This document shows, one piece after another, positions 1 through 6,986 of a stretch of DNA of 7,547 nt. Position 1 is the first letter of the stretch; each line of letters opens with the position of its first letter. Below the pieces are notes generated by a model that saw nothing but the letters and a program-made list of their open reading frames with translations, was not told the DNA's origin and did no database searches. Source of the DNA: Dehalococcoidia bacterium (GTDB taxonomy: Bacteria; Chloroflexota; Dehalococcoidia; UBA3495; JAAXIE01); the NCBI GenBank assembly GCA_012270525.1, contig JAAXIE010000151.1, positions 1 to 7,547 of the forward strand, given 5' to 3'. The position numbers and the translations under genes were made by a program.

Positions 1-2
1 CC

Positions 3-1028
3 GACGCCGAGGGTCTCGCCCTGGCCAGGGGGGCCCTTTCCGTTCTGGGAATGAACGATGCCGAACTGACCTTGGGCGACATCTCGGTGCATAGGGCCCT
101 CCTGGAAGCCTGCGGCCTTTCGGAGCGGGCCATCACCTTCGTTTTGGGATCGCTGCCGGAGTTGGTGGACGGCACTGAGGCCATGCAGAGGGCATGGCAG
201 CAGGCTGACAAGGTGGGCTTGCTGGCTTCTGATGACCGGGCTGGTCATCTGCCCGCATTCATCAGGCAGATTGATGACCCCGACGCCCGGGAATTGTTGA
301 AGGACATGCTGGAGCTCACCGGGGCCGATGAAGCAAGCGTCGGGCAGCGCACCTCTGACGAAGTAGTAGACCGCCTGTTGCGAAAGGCCCAAGCCTCCGA
401 CGACCCGGTCCGCCTGCAAACGGGCATGGAAGCAGCCACCTCCCTCGCAGCCATCAACGGCAATGCCCAGCAGGCCCTGGATGACGCGCGGACGTTGCTG
501 CGCCGATACGGGGCAGATGTTGGACATCTCGACGACCTGGCCCGCTCACTGGAACTGCTGGATGACACCGACCGCCACTTGGGAGCCGTGCGACTGGATT
601 TCGGACTAGCGCGGGAACTGGCCTACTACACCGGCATTATTTTCGAGGTCACCACCACCGACGATAGGGTTTCACTCGGCGGTGGTGGTCGTTACGACGG
701 CTTGGCCCGCGCCTTGGGCTCGCCCGTAGATCTGCCCGCTCTGGGCTTCGCCTACTCGCTGGAAGCGGTGCTGGACAACTTGCCTTCCACCAGTCGCGAA
801 GACCAGGCGCGCGAACTGTCGACCACCTACATATGGCCCGCGAGCGATACAGCATATCGCAATGCTCTCAGCTTTGCAGCGGAGTTGCGCGGTGGCGGGA
901 AACGGGCTGTGGTGGAAGTCGTACCCCGTGACCTGGAAGGGGCCCTCGCCTTTGCTCGCAGTCAAGGCTATCCTTCTGTGCTGGCGATAGACGCAGATGG
1001 CACAACTACAACACACTCGCTCGAATAA
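3..1028 (+). CDS. hisZ: ATP phosphoribosyltransferase regulatory subunit HisZ (5'-truncated by window edge)
   Basis: HisZ is a catalytically dead paralogue of histidyl-tRNA synthetase that binds HisG and enables and regulates the first histidine-biosynthesis step. The reading frame is open from the left edge and the sequence before the first ATG (nt 51) is family-like, so that ATG is internal and the true start lies outside. The 341 visible residues show class II synthetase features: a RELAYYTGIIFEV stretch (nt 612-650) corresponding to the HisRS RGLDYYTG motif, a GGGGRYDGL motif (nt 678-704) and a motif-3-like GFAYSLEA (nt 744-767). The Asp of RGLDYY is Ala and the motif 3 Arg after GFAxxxE is Ala, which argues for HisZ rather than a working tRNA synthetase. 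The last ~65 residues resemble the anticodon-binding-like C-terminal domain. The 3' end overlaps hisG by 32 bp, which supports the assignment. A divergent HisS is the alternative but is less likely in this context. Confidence 0.88.
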   Translation, partial: DAEGLALARGALSVLGMNDAELTLGDISVHRALLEACGLSERAITFVLGSLPELVDGTEAMQRAWQQADKVGLLASDDRAGHLPAFIRQIDDPDARELLKDMLELTGADEASVGQRTSDEVVDRLLRKAQASDDPVRLQTGMEAATSLAAINGNAQQALDDARTLLRRYGADVGHLDDLARSLELLDDTDRHLGAVRLDFGLARELAYYTGIIFEVTTTDDRVSLGGGGRYDGLARALGSPVDLPALGFAYSLEAVLDNLPSTSREDQARELSTTYIWPASDTAYRNALSFAAELRGGGKRAVVEVVPRDLEGALAFARSQGYPSVLAIDADGTTTTHSLE

Positions 1029-2031
1029 TCACAACGAGGGACTTCGCCTCGTACTGCCCAGCGACGGCGATCTGTACGACGGTTGCATCGCCTTCATGCG
1101 AGCCTGTGGAATGCCGGTGGAGAGGCAGCGCCGCCGCTACACCGCTGACATACCAGTGGTGAAGGGAGCCGTCGCCCTGTTCCAGCGTACTGCCGACATT
1201 ACCCAGAAGGTGGAAGAAGGCAGTGCCGAGTTGGGCGTCGTCGGCTTCGACCGCTTCCTGGAATACCGGCGCGAGGGCACTCCCGTGGTCTGCCTCGTGG
1301 AGGACTTGGGATTCGGCCGGTGCGACCTCGTCATCGCCGTGCCCGATGGCTGGCTCGATGTGTCCTGCATGAGCGACCTCGCCGACCTGGCCGTGGAATT
1401 CCGGCAGCAGGGGCGTCAACTGCGCATCGCAACCAAGTATCCCCGCGTCGTCCAACGCTTCCTCTACTCCCACGGTGTCTACTACTTCTCCCTCGTGCAG
1501 GCCAGTGGCAGCTTGGAAGCAGCCCCTGCCGCTGGGTACGCCGACCTTATCGTGGACCTGGTGTCCAGTGGCATGACCCTGCGAGACAACCAACTCAAGA
1601 CCCTGGACGATGGCACGATACTGGAGTCCAGTGCCTGCCTGGTTGGGAACCGCGCACTCATCCGGCGGTCGGAACGCACCTTGGAGATGGCCCGCGCTGT
1701 GTTGGAGACCATCGAGGGCTACCTCAAGGCCCGTCCCTACTTCCGGCTGACGGCCAACGTCCACGGGGAGTCTGCCGAGGCCATTGGGACTCAGATCCTG
1801 TTGCGACCCCACTTGGCAGGTCTGCAGGGGCCCACCGTGTCTCCCGTATTCAACCTGGACCAACCCGACTGGTATACGGTCAGCCTGCTCGTACCACGGG
1901 AAAGGCTGCTGGAAGCCGTCGATCACCTGCGCAATTCCGGGGCCAGGGACATAGCCGCTTCGCAGGTCAGCTACCTGTTCAAGGATGAGTGCGGCAGCTT
2001 TCGCAGTCTGCTAGAATCCGAGAATGCCTAA
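997..2031 (+). CDS. hisG: ATP phosphoribosyltransferase catalytic subunit HisG, long form
   Basis: HisG condenses ATP with PRPP to give phosphoribosyl-ATP, the committed and feedback-controlled step of histidine synthesis, in the cytoplasm. The 344-residue product carries the complete HisG family signature at residues 174-195 (E-x5-G...D-L-x2-S-G-x-T-L), the RIATKYP segment at 143-149, and GFGRCDLVIAVP at 105-116. Residues ~250-330 match the C-terminal ACT/PII-like HisG_C domain of the long form, including GPTVSP (278-283) and a YTVSLLVP strand (293-300). The long form normally works without HisZ, so its pairing with hisZ is unusual. The usual N-terminal K-G-R-L loop reads SDGDL (22-26). The start at 997 is the only ATG, GTG or TTG between the in-frame stop at 988-990 and the conserved LRLVLP. 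It overlaps hisZ by 32 bp and has no good Shine-Dalgarno, which suggests translational coupling. Confidence 0.96.
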   Translation: MAQLQHTRSNNHNEGLRLVLPSDGDLYDGCIAFMRACGMPVERQRRRYTADIPVVKGAVALFQRTADITQKVEEGSAELGVVGFDRFLEYRREGTPVVCLVEDLGFGRCDLVIAVPDGWLDVSCMSDLADLAVEFRQQGRQLRIATKYPRVVQRFLYSHGVYYFSLVQASGSLEAAPAAGYADLIVDLVSSGMTLRDNQLKTLDDGTILESSACLVGNRALIRRSERTLEMARAVLETIEGYLKARPYFRLTANVHGESAEAIGTQILLRPHLAGLQGPTVSPVFNLDQPDWYTVSLLVPRERLLEAVDHLRNSGARDIAASQVSYLFKDECGSFRSLLESENA

Positions 2032-2788
2032 CCTGCCAGCGCATATACAACTGGCCCAGCACGCGGCAGCCCGCTTGGGCCGCCCTGTGCTCAAGGAACA
2101 TCAAGGAGCGTTTCTGCTGGGAGCCACGACGCCCGACATACGCGCCATGACCAAGTGGCCCCGGGAGCAGACCCATTTCGCCCCGCTATCGGTGGACGAA
2201 GTTGGAGCGGGCGTCCGGGCCATGCTCCAGGCAAACCCGCGACTGCACGAGGCGGGCGTTGCCAACGACCCTACCCGCGCCTTCGTCGCGGGCTACATAA
2301 ATCACCTGGTCGCCGACGAAACGTGGATTTGCACCGTCTACCGCAAGTTCTTCAACCGCGATGACACCCCGGAAGGCAGGGTGCAGGGCAACATGTGGGA
2401 CCGGGCCATTCAGTTGGACATGGACCGCGAGGCCAAAGCCGACGAACAAGAGGTTCAACGGATCACCGAGGCACTGGAAGGGGCCGAAGCAGGCATCGAT
2501 GTAGGCTTCGTCGATCCCGGGACGCTTGCCGAGTGGCGTACCTGGGTGCAACGGTTCAACAGTTGGGAATTCAGTTGGGAGCGTCTATCCCGGGCCCTGC
2601 GTCGCATGTACGGCGAAGATGAGCAGGCCTTGGCCATGGCCGAAGAATTCATCGGCAACATGCCCCACAGCTTGGAAGAGGTCTACGGATTGGTGACGCC
2701 GCAGCATATCGCCTCCTATCGCGAGGAGGCCATCACCTCGTCCATGGAACTTATAGAGGAGTACTTGGATGCGTCTGCAGGTAATTGA
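2024..2788 (+). CDS. Putative zinc-dependent phospholipase C/S1-P1-like hydrolase within the his operon
   Basis: The specific function is unknown. The 254-residue product has no signal peptide or membrane segment and looks cytoplasmic. Its layout resembles the all-alpha zinc-dependent phospholipase C / S1-P1 nuclease fold: H7 near the N-terminus, an F-x2-G-x3-P-D motif ending at D38, H51 in a THF triplet, and an H94-x3-D98 pair in NHLVAD. These are spaced like the metal ligands of that family. Further acidic and Trp-rich helices follow (W125-D126, D132, D134, W171-W185). The gene overlaps hisG by 8 bp and hisD by 20 bp, so it is co-translated with histidine genes. The window has no histidinol-phosphate phosphatase and HisB lacks a phosphatase domain. 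A phosphatase role here is a hypothesis from context only. A general metal-dependent hydrolase unrelated to histidine remains possible. I am confident it is a real gene and only moderately confident of the fold. Confidence 0.78.
   Translation: MPNLPAHIQLAQHAAARLGRPVLKEHQGAFLLGATTPDIRAMTKWPREQTHFAPLSVDEVGAGVRAMLQANPRLHEAGVANDPTRAFVAGYINHLVADETWICTVYRKFFNRDDTPEGRVQGNMWDRAIQLDMDREAKADEQEVQRITEALEGAEAGIDVGFVDPGTLAEWRTWVQRFNSWEFSWERLSRALRRMYGEDEQALAMAEEFIGNMPHSLEEVYGLVTPQHIASYREEAITSSMELIEEYLDASAGN
2756..2761 (+). promoter_or_regulatory. Shine-Dalgarno of hisD inside the preceding gene
   Basis: GAGGAG lies 7 nt before the ATG at 2769. It is the clearest ribosome-binding site in the his operon and decides the hisD start. 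As a result hisD begins 20 bp before the stop of the hydrolase-like gene rather than at a later codon. Confidence 0.75.
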
Positions 2789-4115
2789 GGGGCTGGAGAA
2801 GGCCCGGGAAGCCCTGCAACGCACCGACCCGCTGGATACCTCGTCGGTCCCGGTCGAAGTGGTGGACCGCAATGAACAGCTTTTCGGCGAGCGCCTCTCC
2901 CCGCAGGAAGCCGTGCAACGCATCCTGTCCGCCGTCCGTCGCGATGGCGATCAAGCCCTGCGACACTACACCAAGCTGCTTGATGGCGTCGACCCGGACT
3001 ACCTGGAAGTAGACCGCGCGGAGCTGGATGCCGCGGTGGAAGGGCTCACTCCAAGCCTGCGACACTCCCTCGAACTGGCGGCCGAACGCATCGAGGACTT
3101 CCACAAGCAGTGCCTGCCTCGCCGCTGGCTGGACATAGAAAAGGGGCTGGGAGAATTTACTGTTCCCCTCGACCGCGTGGGCATCTACGCCCCTGGGGGA
3201 AAGGCCGCCTATCCTTCCACCGTGCTGATGACTGCCGTCCCAGCGCGGGTCGCCGGTGTGCGGGAGATCGTTCTCGCCAGCCCTCCCCGCGAGGGGAACG
3301 TCCCCAGCCCCATTGTGCTGGCCGCAGCAGCCCTGTCCGGCATCGACCGGGTGTTCGCCGTCGGCGGACCCCAAGCCATTGCGGCCATGGCCTACGGGAC
3401 CGAGTCCATTCCTGCCGTCGACCTGATATGCGGGCCCGGCAACCTGTTCGTGGCATTGGCCAAACGGATGGTGTTCGGCCAGGTGGGGATCGACGGCATA
3501 TTCGGGCCCACCGAAACACTGGTGGTAGCCGACGCCACGGCCCCACCTGCTTTCTGCGCCGCCGACCTCATCGCCCAAGCCGAGCATGACGAGATGGCTG
3601 TGCCCATTCTCGTCACCACGGCCCCAGACCTCATCGACGCCATCGAGGAGGAGCTTGACCGCCAGCTTCCCTCGCTGGAGCGACAGGCAATGGCCGTCGC
3701 TTCGCTGCAACGCCAAGGCAAGATACTCTTGGTGGACACCATCGATGAAGCGATAGAACTGGCCAACTACCTGGCCCCGGAGCACCTCTGCCTCATGCTG
3801 GAGAACCCCTGGAATTGGGCCGGGAAGGTGCGCCATGCTGGGGGGCTTTTCCTGGGCCACTATTCGCCAGAAGTCATGGGCGACTATGTAGCCGGCCCCA
3901 GCCATGTTATGCCCACAGGAGGCTCGGCGCGGTTCAGTTCCGCTCTCGGAGTGCACCAGTTCCTGCGCACCATGCCGGTGGTCGGTCTGCCACCCCAGGA
4001 GTTCTCACGCCTGGCCGAGCCTGCTACCAGCATCGCCCTAGGGGAGGGGCTGTCGGCCCACTCTCATGCCATTCAGGTCAGGGTGAGGAGCCTGCAACAG
4101 GCCGACGCATCATGA
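2769..4115 (+). CDS. hisD: Histidinol dehydrogenase HisD
   Basis: HisD is a zinc enzyme that oxidises L-histidinol to L-histidine in two NAD+-dependent steps, the end of the pathway. The 448-residue product is of normal length. It shows the nucleotide/substrate region GIYAPGGKAAYPS (138-150), CGPGN (221-225), the IDGIFGPTE family signature (241-249) leading into LIAQAEHDE (267-275), and APEHL (336-340). By alignment in my head with the E. coli enzyme, zinc ligands are Q270, H273, D372 and H431, and the catalytic Glu-His pair is E338-H339; all are present, so the enzyme should be active. The start is fixed by a strong Shine-Dalgarno at 2756-2761, and the N-terminus fits family members. The stop overlaps the hisC start as ATGA. 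Confidence 0.98.
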   Translation: MRLQVIEGLEKAREALQRTDPLDTSSVPVEVVDRNEQLFGERLSPQEAVQRILSAVRRDGDQALRHYTKLLDGVDPDYLEVDRAELDAAVEGLTPSLRHSLELAAERIEDFHKQCLPRRWLDIEKGLGEFTVPLDRVGIYAPGGKAAYPSTVLMTAVPARVAGVREIVLASPPREGNVPSPIVLAAAALSGIDRVFAVGGPQAIAAMAYGTESIPAVDLICGPGNLFVALAKRMVFGQVGIDGIFGPTETLVVADATAPPAFCAADLIAQAEHDEMAVPILVTTAPDLIDAIEEELDRQLPSLERQAMAVASLQRQGKILLVDTIDEAIELANYLAPEHLCLMLENPWNWAGKVRHAGGLFLGHYSPEVMGDYVAGPSHVMPTGGSARFSSALGVHQFLRTMPVVGLPPQEFSRLAEPATSIALGEGLSAHSHAIQVRVRSLQQADAS

Positions 4116-5203
4116 GCCTTGACCCCGCTGGGCGTATGGTGCCTCACATCCGCGCCCTGAAGACGTATGAAGGCGTAGACCCCACCGAGGTGCTGGCCCA
4201 GCAGGCTGGCATCCCCCCAGACCAGGTCATCAGGCTCAACGGTAATGAGAACCCCTTTGGCCCTTCGCCCCGCGTTGCCGAGGCCCTGGCTTCCTACCCC
4301 TACTACAACCAGTACCCCGACCCCGACCAGCGAAGCCTGAGGGCCCTCCTGTCCGGCTACCTGGATGTCCCACCGGAACAGATTGTGGCTGGCAACGGGA
4401 GCGACGAACTCATCGACATGGTGCTGCGCATCTTCCTGGAGCCGGGCCAGAAGGTGATCGACCCCACCCCGACCTTCGGCATGTATCGCTTCAGCACTGC
4501 CGTATGCGGTGGCCAAGCCGTTCCCGTGCCGCGCAACGAACTCTTCGACGTGGACGTTGAAGAAATCGAGCAGCTCCTGGACGACGACACCAAGGTAGCC
4601 TTCCTGGCATCACCCAACAACCCGACCGCCAATATCGCCCAGGAGTGGCAGGTCCGTCGCCTGCTGGAGACGGGCCTGATCGTGGTCGTGGATGAGACCT
4701 ACCACGAGTTCTGCGGAATCAGCCTCATCCCGCTGCTGCAGGAATACCCCAACCTGATCATCCTGCGTACCTTCAGCAAGTGGGCGGGGCTCGCTGGCCT
4801 GCGTATCGGTTTGGGCATCATGGACCCGGGTCTGGCACGGGTCATGATGGGCATGAAGTCCCCCTACAACGTCAACGTCGCAGCCGAGGCGGCCCTGACC
4901 GCATCCCTGGAGGACCGCGACGAACTGCTGAAACGCGTCGGATGTATCGTCCAGGAGCGGGACCGGCTGTTCGCCAAGCTTCAGTCCCTGCCCGGCGTGA
5001 CCCCATGGCCTTCCCAAGCCAACTTCATCCTGACCCAGCTTCCCGCTGGCAGGGGCAAGGAGACCTTCGAAGGCTTGGCCCGCAGGGGCATATTCGTGCG
5101 CTATTTCGGTGGCGACAGGCTGGAAGATTTCGTCCGCATCAGCGTAGGCTTACCCCACCAGACCGACGCAGTGATAGCCGCCCTTGAAAGCCTGCTCCTC
5201 TAG
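4112..5203 (+). CDS. hisC: Histidinol-phosphate aminotransferase HisC
   Basis: HisC is a PLP-dependent fold-type I aminotransferase that converts imidazole acetol phosphate and glutamate to histidinol phosphate. The 363-residue product has the HisC-like N-terminal motif NGNENPFGPSP (43-53), GNGSDEL (94-100), the SPNNPT loop (167-172), VDETYHEF (193-200), the Schiff-base lysine K223 in RTFSKWAGLAGLRIG (219-233), and a C-terminal substrate-binding RYFGG and FVRISVG (330-346). The frame stays open upstream to about 3815, but those 99 codons lie within hisD and do not look like aminotransferase. The ATG at 4112, overlapping the hisD stop in ATGA, gives the proper length and supports termination-reinitiation coupling. 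Related aromatic or broad-range aminotransferases share the fold, but operon position makes HisC the best call. Confidence 0.97.
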   Translation: MSLDPAGRMVPHIRALKTYEGVDPTEVLAQQAGIPPDQVIRLNGNENPFGPSPRVAEALASYPYYNQYPDPDQRSLRALLSGYLDVPPEQIVAGNGSDELIDMVLRIFLEPGQKVIDPTPTFGMYRFSTAVCGGQAVPVPRNELFDVDVEEIEQLLDDDTKVAFLASPNNPTANIAQEWQVRRLLETGLIVVVDETYHEFCGISLIPLLQEYPNLIILRTFSKWAGLAGLRIGLGIMDPGLARVMMGMKSPYNVNVAAEAALTASLEDRDELLKRVGCIVQERDRLFAKLQSLPGVTPWPSQANFILTQLPAGRGKETFEGLARRGIFVRYFGGDRLEDFVRISVGLPHQTDAVIAALESLLL

Positions 5204-5224
5204 GCATCGAAAGCGAGTTGCCCC

Positions 5225-5824
5225 ATGGCCGGGCGCGAAACAAGAATAGAACGCCAGACCTCCGAGACCCAGATCTCCCTCACCCTCTGCTTGGATGGAC
5301 AGGGCATACACCAGGTTGCCACGGGCAACGGCATGCTCGACCACATGGTGCGCCAGCTCAGCCGCCACGGAATGCTCGACATAACCCTAAGTGCCCATGG
5401 CGACCTCGACGTAGGTTGGCATCACCTGGTGGAGGACACCGCCATCACGTTGGGACGGGCCTTCCATCAGGCCTTGGGAGACGGGCGCGGGATACGGCGC
5501 ATGGGCCATGCCCTCGTCCCCTTGGACGAGACCCTGGCCATGGTGGCCGTCGACCTCAGCGGTCGTGGTTACGCTTCTATTGACCTCGACCTCGACGGCC
5601 AGATGGTCGAGACTCTTCCCGGTGACCTGCTGCACCACTTCCTGGAGAGCTTTGCCGTGGAAGGCCGCATGAACCTGCATGTCAAGGTCATGGCGGGCCG
5701 CAACGCGCACCACAAGGCGGAAGCGGTGTTCAAGGCCCTAGCCCGCTCCCTGCGAGACGCCTTGGAACCCGATCCACGGGCCGCCGGGGAGGTCCCCAGC
5801 ACCAAGGGCACAATATCCGGCTGA
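5225..5824 (+). CDS. hisB: Imidazoleglycerol-phosphate dehydratase HisB (monofunctional)
   Basis: HisB removes water from imidazole glycerol phosphate to give imidazole acetol phosphate, using a di-manganese site in a 24-mer. The 199-residue product is the dehydratase domain only, with no HAD phosphatase domain of the enteric bifunctional type. Family motifs present are GMLDHM (36-41), HHLVED (66-71), GHALVPLDE (94-102), GRNAHHKAEAVFK (158-170) and the terminal PSTKG (191-195). The acidic residue that usually sits two positions before the first HH pair is G64, and W65 precedes it directly, a departure from the common D-x-H-H pattern. The metal-binding His and Glu residues themselves are intact. 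The gene starts 21 bp after the hisC stop with only a weak ribosome-binding site and is the last + strand gene in the window. Confidence 0.97.
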   Translation: MAGRETRIERQTSETQISLTLCLDGQGIHQVATGNGMLDHMVRQLSRHGMLDITLSAHGDLDVGWHHLVEDTAITLGRAFHQALGDGRGIRRMGHALVPLDETLAMVAVDLSGRGYASIDLDLDGQMVETLPGDLLHHFLESFAVEGRMNLHVKVMAGRNAHHKAEAVFKALARSLRDALEPDPRAAGEVPSTKGTISG

Positions 5825-5913
5825 ACTTCTTGCAGCCCAAGGGGATACCCACGTCATCCAGTCACACCGTTAGGACTTCACAGCCCTACACTCACGCCGC
5901 CTTCGCCCCGACC
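5825..5913 (+). other. Convergent intergenic gap between his and pur clusters
   Basis: This short gap separates the stop of hisB from the stop of the opposing purS. I see no stable GC-rich hairpin followed by a T-run on either strand; the best pairing is a 4-bp TAGG/CCTA near 5870-5890, which is too weak to call. Transcripts from the two sides may overlap here or end by a factor-dependent mechanism. Confidence 0.5.
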
Positions 5914-6168
5914 TCACTCCTCCACGTCTTCCAGTTCGAAACGGTAGTCCTCGATTACCGGGTTGGCCAACAATTGCTGGCACATATCATCGATGCTCTG
6001 CATTGCCTGGCGAACATGACGGTCGTTGACCTTCACCTCGATGTACTTGCCCACCCGGACGGACTCCACACTCTTGAAGGAGAGGTCCTTCAATCCAGCA
6101 AGCACGGTCAGGCCCTGGGGATCGTTGACCGTGGGCTTCAGGCTGATGAAGATTTTGGCGAGGAACAC
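5914..6168 (-). CDS. purS: Phosphoribosylformylglycinamidine synthase subunit PurS
   Basis: PurS is the small subunit that bridges the glutaminase PurQ and the synthetase PurL in the three-part FGAM synthase of purine biosynthesis. The short product has the family hallmarks LKPTVNDPQG near the N-terminus, VRVGKYIEVKV in the middle and LLANPVIEDYRFE at the end, at the normal length of about 84 residues. I place the start at the GTG at 6168, giving MFLAKIF, because an AGG sits 7 nt upstream. A TTG at 6174 would add two residues but leaves almost no spacer to that AGG. The gene follows the DUF3105 gene almost directly and is the last of the cluster: purQ and purL do not follow, because hisB is next on the other strand. 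Confidence 0.94.
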   Translation of the reverse strand: MFLAKIFISLKPTVNDPQGLTVLAGLKDLSFKSVESVRVGKYIEVKVNDRHVRQAMQSIDDMCQQLLANPVIEDYRFELEDVEE

Positions 6169-6176
6169 CGGCAAGC

Positions 6177-6980
6177 CTACCGTTCCATGGCCTGTGGCGA
6201 CGCGGCGCAGGGTATGCCTCGTCCCACGCTGCTGGTCTCCTGGCTGAATCGGTTCCCCCGGTAGGCATTGTAGAACGCCTCGATGCGCCCTTCATCCACG
6301 CCATCGAATACGTCAAGCACTCCCCACGCCGTCATGGCAACCTGCCCCGCGCCAATCCGGTCGTAAGGGCGGGTTATCAGCCACTGGTCGCTGTCTCTGA
6401 GGGTATTGTGCACTTCCCTGAGACGGTCTATGTCTTCGTCACTGGACAGGTTGTAGCTCATGACCACGTTGCCGTGCTCCAGGTTGTGCACCAAGGCCCG
6501 GTCAGGGACGCCTTCACGGTCGGTGACCGGATCAACGTACCCGGGCGGGAAGAAGCCACACTCCCACGGCCTGCTCAGGTGAGGCCCCGATGTGGGCGGA
6601 ACGGTGGAATACTCCGGAAAGTCGGGATCGGTATCAAAAAGGTGCCGTGCATCTTCAGCACCCGCGGGCAGGATTCCCCTTGCGGAAACTTCGTCTTCAG
6701 TCAGAGTCATGCGCGCTTGCACCTGCCCGATGCCATCCTTGTACTCATCTGTCCCCCGGTTGGGGTCAGGAAGCAGACCCAACAGCCCTTCCACGACGAA
6801 CGCGCCGATGATCACCACGGCCAAAAACCCGGCTATGGCATAGATTATCCACCGCCGGGAACGCCGCCTGCCCATGCTCATCGGCCCCCGTAACCCGCCG
6901 GGCGGGATGTCCGATATCCCTCCGGCGGAGCGTCTCGCTACGCTTCTGCGTCGTCGCTGGGGCCTGCGGGATCGGGGCAA
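6177..6980 (-). CDS. DUF3105 family membrane-anchored protein
   Basis: The function is unknown. The 267-residue product from the TTG at 6980 has a very Arg-rich N-terminus (residues 1-43), one transmembrane helix (about 44-69) and an exported or extracytoplasmic C-terminal domain, giving an N-in/C-out topology. The domain shows the DUF3105 hallmarks: YSTVPPTSGPH (124-134), a Cys-containing CGFFPPG (141-147) and VHNLEHGNVV (164-173). The conserved His and Glu residues suggest metal binding, but this is unproved. A strong Shine-Dalgarno 6 nt before the TTG supports this start. An ATG at 6881 would give 234 residues, keeping the helix but dropping the first 33 residues, and has a poor ribosome-binding site. 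The gene lies between purC and purS, with 59 bp on the purC side and its stop only a few bases from the purS start, so it is probably co-transcribed. A direct role in purine synthesis is not evident. Confidence 0.85.
   Translation of the reverse strand: MPRSRRPQRRRRSVARRSAGGISDIPPGGLRGPMSMGRRRSRRWIIYAIAGFLAVVIIGAFVVEGLLGLLPDPNRGTDEYKDGIGQVQARMTLTEDEVSARGILPAGAEDARHLFDTDPDFPEYSTVPPTSGPHLSRPWECGFFPPGYVDPVTDREGVPDRALVHNLEHGNVVMSYNLSSDEDIDRLREVHNTLRDSDQWLITRPYDRIGAGQVAMTAWGVLDVFDGVDEGRIEAFYNAYRGNRFSQETSSVGRGIPCAASPQAMER
6895..6944 (-). repeat. Two adjacent hairpins in the 5' part of the DUF3105 gene
   Basis: CCGCCGG (6895-6901) pairs with CCGGCGG (6922-6928), and GGGAT (6904-6908) pairs with ATCCC (6916-6920) inside it, leaving a 7-nt loop and a small bulge. 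Next to it AGCGT (6929-6933) pairs with ACGCT (6940-6944) around a 6-nt loop. No T-run follows on either strand, so this is not a simple terminator. It may be a REP-like element or an mRNA structure between the two possible start codons. Confidence 0.5.
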
Positions 6981-6986
6981 AATGTT

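Noticed and set aside
1006..1926. 306-codon open frame on the - strand
   Set aside because: It is a complement-strand shadow of hisG with no domain-like features or ribosome-binding site.
1320..1988. 222-codon open frame on the + strand inside hisG
   Set aside because: It is an out-of-frame shadow rich in Arg, Pro and Gly; hisG in the overlapping frame has the full family signature.
2751..3956. 401-codon open frame on the - strand
   Set aside because: It lies antisense to hisD, which has all its catalytic motifs. The translation is rich in His, Gly and Gln with no recognisable family, as expected from the complement of GC-rich codons.
3815..4111. Possible 99-codon N-terminal extension of hisC
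   Set aside because: It lies within hisD in another frame and does not resemble aminotransferase sequence. The ATG at 4112 gives the normal HisC N-terminus and length.
5830..6264. 144-codon open frame on the + strand after hisB
   Set aside because: It runs antisense to purS and the end of the DUF3105 gene, both of which have clear family motifs on the - strand.
6408..6893. 161-codon open frame on the + strand opposite the DUF3105 gene
   Set aside because: It is antisense to a protein with a transmembrane helix and PPTSGPH/HNLEHG motifs; its own translation has no recognisable features.
6895..6928. Hairpin as a transcription terminator
   Set aside because: No T-run follows the stem on either strand and it lies inside the probable coding region.
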